Both the position numbers and the translations under genes were made by a program. Positions 1-5,884 of a DNA stretch of 9,603 bases are shown here, in pieces. The number at the start of each line of letters is the position of its first letter. Within the stretch, counting starts at the first letter, position 1. The notes below the pieces were generated by a model. The model was given only the letters and a program-made list of their open reading frames with translations. It made no database searches and was not told the DNA's origin. The DNA is from Lachnospiraceae bacterium (GTDB lineage Bacteria > Bacillota > Clostridia > Lachnospirales > Lachnospiraceae): contig VSOB01000086.1 in assembly GCA_009774625.1 (NCBI GenBank), forward strand, positions 1 through 9,603, written 5' to 3'.

Positions 1-10
1 GTATTATAAT

Positions 11-36
11 TAAATCACGTTGATCTTCAGGGATAG
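11..36 (+). promoter_or_regulatory. Possible sigma-28 (SigD/FliA)-type promoter for the chemoreceptor gene
   Basis: TAAA at 11-14 is followed after 15 nt by GGGATAG at 30-36. The Bacillota flagellar-sigma consensus is TAAA, 14-16 nt, CCGATAT, so the spacing and the GATA core fit while the leading CC and last T do not. A flagellar sigma promoter would make sense for a chemoreceptor. A weak sigma-A alternative (TTGATC at 20-25, TATGTA at 42-47) overlaps it, so the assignment is tentative. No other gene is visible between 1 and 112. Confidence 0.3.
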
Positions 37-112
37 TATAGTATGTATCAATTCTGTTAAGTAAGGATATACAACTGATTGGATCGAATAAAACAGAGGA
101 GGAAGAGAGGGA

Positions 113-1807
113 ATGGGAAACAAGGAGAGGATTGAAAGCAGGCTGACGAAATCTTTCGTGATGATCTCAGCGATTTCGGCTGTGGCTGCAGTTGTAGGGC
201 TGATTGCGATGATTGTTGTGGCCAGCAGGTATTCGTATGCGCTGACTAATTTCGGGTTTGCGCAGGGAGACATCGGCAAGGCGTTGTTTACATTTGCAGA
301 TTCCAGGTCATCGCTCCGGGCCGCTATCGGATATGACGATGCGGATGCCATTGCTGTTGTGGTAAAACAGCATGAAGAGTACAAAGCGCAGTTTACAGAG
401 TATTTTGCAGATGTGGAAAAGACGATCGTATCGGAGGACGGCAGGAGAACCTATGATGCGATCGCCTCGGAGCTGGATGCTTACTGGGCGCTGGATGCAG
501 AGATTATAGCACTGGGAGCGACCACAGACAGAGCGCTTTGTGTACAGGCACAGGAAAGGGCTTTAAATGAGCTTCAGCCTAAATATAACAGCATTTATCT
601 GCAGTTGGAAGAGCTTTTATCAGTGAAGGTCCATGAAGGAAATAATCTTTCCATGTTACTCAGAACGTTGTCTCTGGTTCTGATCGCAGTGATTGCCGCT
701 GCAATTGCAGTTGCGGTCATCATTTCCATCAAAATCGGAAAGAGCATTGCCGCCGGAATCGCACGGCCGCTGGTGGAGCTGGGAAATCGTCTGAAAGGGC
801 TGGCTGCCGGAGATTTTTCCGCGCCGTTCCCTTCTGCTTCTGCCAATGATGAAGTGGCAGATATGGTTACGGAAGCAAAGGAAATGTCGGATAAGCTGAA
901 TTTGATCATCAATGATATCGGCGTTATATTGGGTGAGATGGCAGGCGGAAATTATGCTGTGACCTCTTCTATTACTAATATGTATACGGGAGATTTCCAG
1001 AAGCTGGTGGATGCTATGAGGGGCCTGAGAAATCAAATGGCTTCCACACTGCGCTCCATCGGAGAAGCCTCCAATCAGGTATCCGCAGGCGCACAGAACA
1101 TGGCGGAATCTGCACAGAATCTGGCAGAAGGCGCAACCGACCAGGCCGGCGCAGTGGAAGAGCTGCAGGCGACCATTGTTAACATTACAGAGGCTATGGA
1201 GAGAAGTGCCGAAAATGCAGAGGACTCTTATGTACAGGCACAGAAATATGCGGATGAAGCGGACAACAGCCGTACCGGTATGAATACCGTAGTGGCCGCT
1301 ATGAAGAAGATCGATGATACCTCCACAAAGATCGGCAACATCATTTCCGAAATCGAATCCATTGCATCACAGACCAACCTGTTGTCTCTGAATGCTTCCA
1401 TTGAGGCTGCAAGGGCAGGCGAGGCAGGCCGTGGCTTTGCCGTGGTTGCAGATCAGATCAGACAGCTTGCAGAGCAGAGTGCAAAGGCAGCGGTGGATAC
1501 CAGAGAGCTGATTGAAGGTTCTTTAAAAGAGATCGAGGAAGGAAACCGTGCAGTGGAAAGCGCATCCGGTTCCATTGAGACAGTTGTGGACGGTATCAAG
1601 CAGATTGCAGACAGTTCCAAGAGCCTGAGCATCATGATGGGAGATCAGAGTGAAACCATGCGTCAGGCAGAGCAGGGCGTAAGCCAGATTTCCGAAGTGG
1701 TACAGAACAATTCAGCGACTGCGGAAGAAACATCTGCCACCAGTGAAGAACTGTCGGCACAGGCTACCACACTGGACGATCTGGTCGGCCAGTTCATATT
1801 GGAATAA
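113..1807 (+). CDS. Methyl-accepting chemotaxis protein (transmembrane chemoreceptor)
   Basis: This is a 564-residue receptor that should sense an extracellular ligand and control the CheA kinase through CheW. TM1 spans about residues 17-37 and TM2 about 184-205. The region between them (40-180) is helical and resembles four-helix-bundle sensor domains; no ligand can be predicted. A HAMP domain covers about 206-262, and a second HAMP-like segment at about 264-315 contains GDFQKLVDAMRGL. The signalling hairpin tip is at 415-460, with QTNLLSLNASIEAARAG and GRGFAVVADQIRQLAEQS close to the family consensus. Candidate methylation helices carry VEEL (348-351) and AEETSATSEE (537-546). The protein ends FILE, without a NWETF-type CheR/CheB tether. 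The start is supported by AGGAGG at 97-102 plus a second purine-rich stretch next to the ATG. The gene stands alone, with its own downstream terminator and no che or flagellar genes in the window. Confidence 0.95.
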   Translation: MGNKERIESRLTKSFVMISAISAVAAVVGLIAMIVVASRYSYALTNFGFAQGDIGKALFTFADSRSSLRAAIGYDDADAIAVVVKQHEEYKAQFTEYFADVEKTIVSEDGRRTYDAIASELDAYWALDAEIIALGATTDRALCVQAQERALNELQPKYNSIYLQLEELLSVKVHEGNNLSMLLRTLSLVLIAVIAAAIAVAVIISIKIGKSIAAGIARPLVELGNRLKGLAAGDFSAPFPSASANDEVADMVTEAKEMSDKLNLIINDIGVILGEMAGGNYAVTSSITNMYTGDFQKLVDAMRGLRNQMASTLRSIGEASNQVSAGAQNMAESAQNLAEGATDQAGAVEELQATIVNITEAMERSAENAEDSYVQAQKYADEADNSRTGMNTVVAAMKKIDDTSTKIGNIISEIESIASQTNLLSLNASIEAARAGEAGRGFAVVADQIRQLAEQSAKAAVDTRELIEGSLKEIEEGNRAVESASGSIETVVDGIKQIADSSKSLSIMMGDQSETMRQAEQGVSQISEVVQNNSATAEETSATSEELSAQATTLDDLVGQFILE

Positions 1808-1854
1808 ACCCGAATCGGCAGAGGATACTTACATAAATCAAAAAGAGCAGAGAA

Positions 1855-1892
1855 CCCCGCGGCCGGGAAACACTTGGCTGCGGGGATTTTTT
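1855..1892 (+). terminator. Rho-independent terminator after the chemoreceptor gene
   Basis: The left arm CCCCGCGGCC (1855-1864) pairs with GGCTGCGGGG (1876-1885) over 10 bp with one G-T pair. The loop is 11 nt. One A and six T (1887-1892) follow. It lies 48 bp after the stop codon and makes the chemoreceptor gene a separate transcription unit. Confidence 0.9.
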
Positions 1893-1910
1893 CAGGGCCA
1901 TACTGGTAAA

Positions 1911-1930
1911 ATGATGCAAATATGATGCAA
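1911..1930 (+). repeat. Pair of 9-bp direct repeats over the -35 region
   Basis: ATGATGCAA occurs at 1911-1919 and 1922-1930. The two copies start 11 bp apart, about one helical turn, so both would face the same side of the DNA. They cover and flank the expected -35 position of the promoter with the -10 at 1939-1944, where no good -35 hexamer exists. This arrangement is typical of binding sites for an activator or repressor, but no regulator is encoded in the window. Confidence 0.45.
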
Positions 1931-1935
1931 TTTAA

Positions 1936-1944
1936 TGATATAAT
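1936..1944 (+). promoter_or_regulatory. Extended -10 promoter for the tandem secreted-protein genes
   Basis: TGATATAAT contains a perfect TATAAT (1939-1944) preceded by TGN, the extended -10 form. Seventeen bases upstream (1916-1921) the sequence is GCAAAT, not a usable -35, which fits an extended -10 or activator-dependent promoter. Transcription would begin near 1951, giving a leader of about 170 nt before the ATG at 2123. Confidence 0.65.
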
Positions 1945-1963
1945 GAGCGTCAGTGAGGAGAAC

Positions 1964-2096
1964 ATATTTGCATGTTCGACGAACAGCGAACGGCGGGCAG
2001 AGATCCGATGAAATCGGATGAAGAGCGGGAAAGCACGGGTCTGCGGATTATAAAGAGGCAACACAGCCGTAAGAAAAAACAAGCGGCTGCAAATAT
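1964..2096 (+). ncRNA. Possible structured leader RNA (cis-regulatory, class not recognised)
   Basis: A long-range helix can form between ATATTTGCA (1964-1972) and TGCAAATAT (2088-2096), 9 bp and fully complementary. Inside it lie a hairpin TGTTC/GAACA (1973-1985, 3-nt loop), a hairpin ATCCGAT/ATCGGAT (2003-2019, GAA loop) that a 5-bp helix GCAGA/TCTGC (1997-2001 with 2040-2044) can enclose, and a hairpin CAGCCG/CGGCTG (2064-2089). The last hairpin and the closing helix share two bases, so they compete slightly. The A-rich and GA-rich joining segments look like a riboswitch junction. I compared it by memory with c-di-GMP-I and -II, c-di-AMP, TPP, glycine, cobalamin and THF consensus cores and did not see a match. 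The Shine-Dalgarno site lies just downstream, so control of translation is conceivable. Chance folding has not been excluded. Confidence 0.4.
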
Positions 2097-2122
2097 ATGA
2101 CGGAAGAGGGGGAATCAAAATC

Positions 2123-2695
2123 ATGAAGAAAAAAGTATTGAGCCTGCTGCTGGCAGCAGGATGTCTGCTGGGAAGCAGCATGATCGTGTGTGCGGAGGAA
2201 ACGCCTCCTGCAGAGGGAGCGGCGCCGGCACAGAATTATCAGCAGATGATGACACCGGAGATTCTGGCATCGTTCCAGGGAGTGACACTGGAATCGGATA
2301 TTTCCATTTTGGGAAATGCGCTGGTACGCCGGACAGATGTATGGGGGACGCTCCAGGATGCGGACGGAGACGGCATCGATGACAGGGACCCGATCAATGG
2401 CTGCGGCTATCTGGATCTGAACTGCAATGGGTTTGACGACCGGTTTGAAATGGAGCTTTTGAACTCCGCAATGCAGGAAGATCCCAATGAAGGCTATGCA
2501 TTACAGATCACATTGAATGTACTGTTCGGACACAGATGCAAGCATGGCATTATCGCATCCAGCTTCATCATGGATGAAGATATGGGAGTCGTTTCTCTGC
2601 CGGATTACTATGACCTGTGCCCGGAATGCACGAAGGAAATGGAAGATACGTTGAAAGCGATTGACAGTATGATAGGCGGTGTAAATCTGTTGTGA
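2123..2695 (+). CDS. Secreted calcium-loop/Cys-cluster protein, tandem copy 1
   Basis: This is a 190-residue exported protein of unknown function. Residues 1-24 form a signal peptide (KKK, hydrophobic core, cleavage predicted after VCA24 before EE). The residue before Cys23 is Val, so a lipobox is unlikely. A low-complexity linker is followed by NYQQMMTPEIL (38-48). Residues 79-90 (DADGDGIDDRDP) form a thrombospondin-type-3-like Asp loop, and 98-109 (DLNCNGFDDRFE) match the EF-hand loop pattern D-x-N-x-N-G-x-x-D-x-x-E. Both suggest calcium binding. Cys94 and Cys101 sit between and within the loops. The C-terminal part has CKHGII (139-144) and CPEC (166-169), which could bind a metal or form disulfides. 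The start is supported by GAGGGGG at 2106-2112. The gene is followed 43 bp later by a paralogue. I do not recognise a named family; a dockerin is unlikely because the loop spacing and flanking helices differ. Confidence 0.85.
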   Translation: MKKKVLSLLLAAGCLLGSSMIVCAEETPPAEGAAPAQNYQQMMTPEILASFQGVTLESDISILGNALVRRTDVWGTLQDADGDGIDDRDPINGCGYLDLNCNGFDDRFEMELLNSAMQEDPNEGYALQITLNVLFGHRCKHGIIASSFIMDEDMGVVSLPDYYDLCPECTKEMEDTLKAIDSMIGGVNLL

Positions 2696-2738
2696 TGCAG
2701 GTTCTTATAAAGGGCAGATTTACGATAAGGAGAAAAGG

Positions 2739-3317
2739 ATGAAAAAGAGAGCATTGGGCATGGCGCTGGCTTTCACCCTGCTGCTGGGAAGCAGTATGAA
2801 TGTGTGTGCGGAGGAAGCAGGGCAGGAACAGAATGCGCAGCCCCAGGTACAGAATTATCAGCAGATGATGACGCCGGAAATTCTGTCAGGCTTTACGGTG
2901 GGGCTGGAACAGATGGATGACAGTATTTATGCGAGTGCGTTAGTGCTTCGGACAGATGTATGGGGCACACTCCAGGATGCAGACGGAGACGGCATTGATG
3001 ACAGAGATCCGATCAATGGCTGCGGCTATCTGGATCTGAATTGCAATGGGTTTGACGACCGGTTTGAAATGGCTGTTATCGGTGAGCTGGGACAGGAAGA
3101 CCCCAGGGAAGGGTACGTCATGGAGACGGCGTTTAATCTGCTTTCTCATAGCTGTAAACATGGCATCATCTATTCCGATTTTTATCTTGACAAAGATTTG
3201 GGATGCTATTGGTCCGTACCGGACTATTTCCGGGCGTGTGAGGAATGTTCGGATGAGTTTGAAAATACAGTGGATGGAATACTGATGATGGCGTATCAGT
3301 TAGATATGGCGGATTGA
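2739..3317 (+). CDS. Secreted calcium-loop/Cys-cluster protein, tandem copy 2
   Basis: This 192-residue protein is a paralogue of the gene just upstream and has the same plan. The signal peptide ends at VCA24, with the shared block LGSSM-x-VCAEE. A Gln-rich linker precedes NYQQMMTPEIL (39-49). Calcium-type loops lie at 80-91 and 99-110, Cys95 and Cys102 are in the loop region, and CKHGII (139-144) with CEEC (167-170) follow. An extra Cys156 is absent from copy 1. Residues 71-111 are identical to 70-110 of copy 1, while the linker, the stretch before the loops and the extreme C-terminus have diverged. AAGGAG at 2727-2732 lies 6 nt before the ATG. No promoter or terminator is visible in the 43-bp gap, so the two genes are probably co-transcribed. 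Function unknown; a calcium-stabilised envelope or secreted factor is the most one can infer. Confidence 0.85.
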   Translation: MKKRALGMALAFTLLLGSSMNVCAEEAGQEQNAQPQVQNYQQMMTPEILSGFTVGLEQMDDSIYASALVLRTDVWGTLQDADGDGIDDRDPINGCGYLDLNCNGFDDRFEMAVIGELGQEDPREGYVMETAFNLLSHSCKHGIIYSDFYLDKDLGCYWSVPDYFRACEECSDEFENTVDGILMMAYQLDMAD

Positions 3318-3517
3318 GCGGCGTGATCTGCAGCCATCTGCGGACGAAATATTACAAGGTGTTATTTTAAATTTATAGAAATACATGAACTCATATATGT
3401 ATTATATAAAGATACAAATAGAATAGATCGAATGTGTAACAAGTCCCTGTTTTTTACTATACTTTTTTATGGATAGTTGAGAAAACCCATGAAAAGTAAG
3501 AGAAAGCGGGGATTTGT
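3318..3517 (+). promoter_or_regulatory. AT-rich gap with a possible promoter for the transporter pair
   Basis: These 200 bp hold no gene. No hairpin plus T-run terminator is visible, so read-through from the upstream secreted-protein genes is possible. TATACT at 3458-3463 is a plausible -10, but the hexamer 17 bp upstream (TGTAAC) is a poor -35. AATACAT (3380-3386) and ATGTATT (3397-3403) form a weak 7-bp inverted repeat. The AAAACCC stretch near 3483-3489 could pair imperfectly with the GGGGATTT stretch (3508-3515) that contains the ribosome binding site. Confidence 0.3.
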
Positions 3518-5884
3518 TTGCGTATGCGTACCGGACGATGGAAAGGGTTTGGATTTTTACATAGAAAAGAGCGGGAGCCATACGGGTTTCGTGACCGGCT
3601 GCGTTATCTCAAAAACAATGGTCTGGCCAATACGGTGGTGAAAAAAAGACATTATATAGAAATGTTGTTTATCCTATTGATCTGCCTGAGTGTGATCAAT
3701 GCCCCTCTGGTCAGGGTCAATTATGATCTGACAGAGTATCTGCCTTCCTATACGGAGTCCAAGGTGGCCATTGATCTGATGGAGCGGGAATTTGGTTATC
3801 CGGGTACGGCCAGAATCATGATCAGGGATGTTTCCATTTATGAAGCCTACATGTATAAACAAATGCTGGAAAACATCGACGGCGTGGATATGGTTACGTG
3901 GATGACGGAGGATGTCTATATGGCCCAGGATTTTATTGACCTGGATGCGCAGAAAGACTATTACAGGGATCGCTGCGCAGTGATGGACATTACCTTTGAC
4001 AAAGGAGACAACGATACACTGACCAAAGAGGCCATCACTGAGATACAGGAGGTGCTGGGAGAACGGGGATGCTATGCCGGACCTGCTGTGGAAAATAAAT
4101 CTCTGGAGGAAACACTGGACCGGGAGATCCAGATTATTATGGCGGTGGCGGTGGTGTTGATCTTACTGATTCTCTGCCTGACTACGGATTCCTGGTTTGA
4201 GCCGATACTGTTCCTGGCGGTTATGGGGATCGCCATTATACTGAATATGGGCAGCAATATTCTGCTGGGAACCATTTCGTTTATGAGTTCCAGCGTATCT
4301 TCTGTGCTGCAGCTTGCCACATCTATGGATTATTCGGTATTTCTGCTGCATACCTATGTGAGAAGGAACGAAGAAAAACCGGGAAATAAAGAGAAGGCCA
4401 TGACAGGGGCTTTGAAAGAATCGGCGGTTCCCATTCTTTCCAGCGCTATGACCACATTTGTGGGATTTATGGCGCTGCTCGCCATGCGGTTCGGTCTGGG
4501 CCGGGATGTGGGCCTGGTACTGGGTAAAAGTATTGTCTGCAGTGTGATCACAGTTCTGTTTCTGATGCCGGCGCTGCTCCTGCGGTTCGGAGATCTGATC
4601 GAAAAGACCAGACATAAAAGCATTATGCCCAGGTTCAGCCTGGTTTCGCGGGGTGTGTTCAAACTGCGGTACATAGTGATGATACTGATGGCAGTGGTGG
4701 TGGTGCCTGCCTATGTGGCACAGAATATGAACAGCTTTACATTCGGCAATAGTGCACTGGGCCGGAGCGAAGGCACAAAGGTATATGATGATACGGCGGA
4801 AATTGAGGAAAAATTCGGACGCAGCAATCTGTATCTGATTATCGTACCCAATGAAACACCGATCAAGGAGCGGGAACTGGCGGATGAGCTGGAAGAGCTG
4901 TACTATGTGAAAAGTGTTATGGGGATCGCCAATGTACTGCCGGTGGGCATTCCGGAATCTTTTGTCCCGGAGAGTATCCGGGGGCAGCTTCGGACTGAAA
5001 ATTATGCCCGGATGCTTATGTATACAAGGACGGATACGGAAAGCGAACTGGCGTTTGCTACGTCGGACGAAATACAGGAGATCGTGAAACGGTATTATCC
5101 GGAAAATGCCTATGTGGTGGGAAATACGCCATCCACTCAGGATCTGAAAGAACTGATGGTGCCGGATTATGCGGTGACCAATGTACTGTCACTTTTGGCG
5201 GTGGCAGTGGTGGTGGGCGTTGCATTTAAGTCCATGCTGCTGCCCATACTGGTGCTGATTCCCATTACGATCGCCACATATATGAATATGACCGTGCCCT
5301 ATCTGCAGGGAGAGAGCTTTATGTTTAACGGTTTTATCATAGTCAGTTGTATCCAGTTGGGAGCCACAGTAGACTATTCGATTCTGTTGACCAATAATTA
5401 TATGTACAATCGGGAGCATGGACTGGAGAAAAAGTCTGCGGCAATTGATGCGTTGCAGCGGAGTATACTTTCCATTCTGACTTCCGGTACGATTCTGACG
5501 GTGGCAGGATATGGCATTTATTATATTTCTTCTGTCAGTGCGATTTCCTCTTTGGGGCATTTGATCGGGCGGGGCGGTCTGATCAGTATGTGTATGGTCA
5601 TTCTGGCGGTACCGGCCCTGCTGACTGCGTTTGACGGTATTATTTTCCGGGAAAAAGCCATCCGGGATAAAATAAGGCAAAAGGAAATCGAGCGGTTCAG
5701 AAGAAGGGTGGCGGTGCGGAGAGAAAAACGCAGGGAATGGATACAGCGGCTGGCACAGCGGCGTATGGAGCGGAAAGCCAGAAAAGAGCAGATGCAAATA
5801 CAACAGAGGGAGGAAGAGAAACCGGGCGGACAGGTGTACAAGACAGGAGAAACAGAACAGAAAGGCGGTAAACAGGATGAATAA
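3518..5884 (+). CDS. MMPL-family RND transporter with a basic C-terminal tail
   Basis: This 788-residue polytopic membrane protein belongs to the RND superfamily, MMPL type, which uses the proton gradient to export lipids or other envelope substrates. It has the two-fold RND plan: TM1 (about 47-66), an extracellular domain (about 67-205), a block of five TMs (about 206-357), then TM7 (about 384-401), a second extracellular domain (about 402-550) and five more TMs (about 551-710). The conserved Asp-Tyr pairs of the proton relay are present in both halves: MDYS at 270-273 and VDYS at 618-621. Residues 711-788 form a charged tail very rich in Arg and Lys, which should lie in the cytoplasm. The start is ambiguous: TTG at 3518 is 5 nt from the GCGGGGA purine run, while ATG at 3524 is 11 nt away and removes only two residues. 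The stop overlaps the next gene by 8 nt. The substrate is unknown. Confidence 0.88.
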   Translation: MRMRTGRWKGFGFLHRKEREPYGFRDRLRYLKNNGLANTVVKKRHYIEMLFILLICLSVINAPLVRVNYDLTEYLPSYTESKVAIDLMEREFGYPGTARIMIRDVSIYEAYMYKQMLENIDGVDMVTWMTEDVYMAQDFIDLDAQKDYYRDRCAVMDITFDKGDNDTLTKEAITEIQEVLGERGCYAGPAVENKSLEETLDREIQIIMAVAVVLILLILCLTTDSWFEPILFLAVMGIAIILNMGSNILLGTISFMSSSVSSVLQLATSMDYSVFLLHTYVRRNEEKPGNKEKAMTGALKESAVPILSSAMTTFVGFMALLAMRFGLGRDVGLVLGKSIVCSVITVLFLMPALLLRFGDLIEKTRHKSIMPRFSLVSRGVFKLRYIVMILMAVVVVPAYVAQNMNSFTFGNSALGRSEGTKVYDDTAEIEEKFGRSNLYLIIVPNETPIKERELADELEELYYVKSVMGIANVLPVGIPESFVPESIRGQLRTENYARMLMYTRTDTESELAFATSDEIQEIVKRYYPENAYVVGNTPSTQDLKELMVPDYAVTNVLSLLAVAVVVGVAFKSMLLPILVLIPITIATYMNMTVPYLQGESFMFNGFIIVSCIQLGATVDYSILLTNNYMYNREHGLEKKSAAIDALQRSILSILTSGTILTVAGYGIYYISSVSAISSLGHLIGRGGLISMCMVILAVPALLTAFDGIIFREKAIRDKIRQKEIERFRRRVAVRREKRREWIQRLAQRRMERKARKEQMQIQQREEEKPGGQVYKTGETEQKGGKQDE

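Noticed and set aside
1951..2122. c-di-GMP riboswitch (GEMM class I or II) before the secreted-protein genes
   Set aside because: The characteristic GGCAAACC and GACGCAAAGCC core of class I and the conserved pseudoknot segments of class II are not present.
1663..2181. Minus-strand open frame of about 170 codons spanning the chemoreceptor end, its terminator and the leader
   Set aside because: It crosses a strong terminator and the plus-strand promoter, has no ribosome binding site, and no recognisable product.
2357..2452. Dockerin domain in the secreted proteins
   Set aside because: The two calcium-type loops are only seven residues apart with no intervening helix, and the dockerin recognition residues are absent.
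3489..3641. Small 50-residue plus-strand frame overlapping the start of the transporter gene
   Set aside because: ATG 3489 has no Shine-Dalgarno sequence, and the peptide is an out-of-frame reading of the transporter's N-terminus.
5189..5803. Long antisense open frame (about 200 codons) inside the transporter gene
   Set aside because: It lies wholly opposite a well-supported RND gene, has no convincing ribosome binding site, and its translation is low-complexity with many His, Gln and Pro residues and no recognisable domain.
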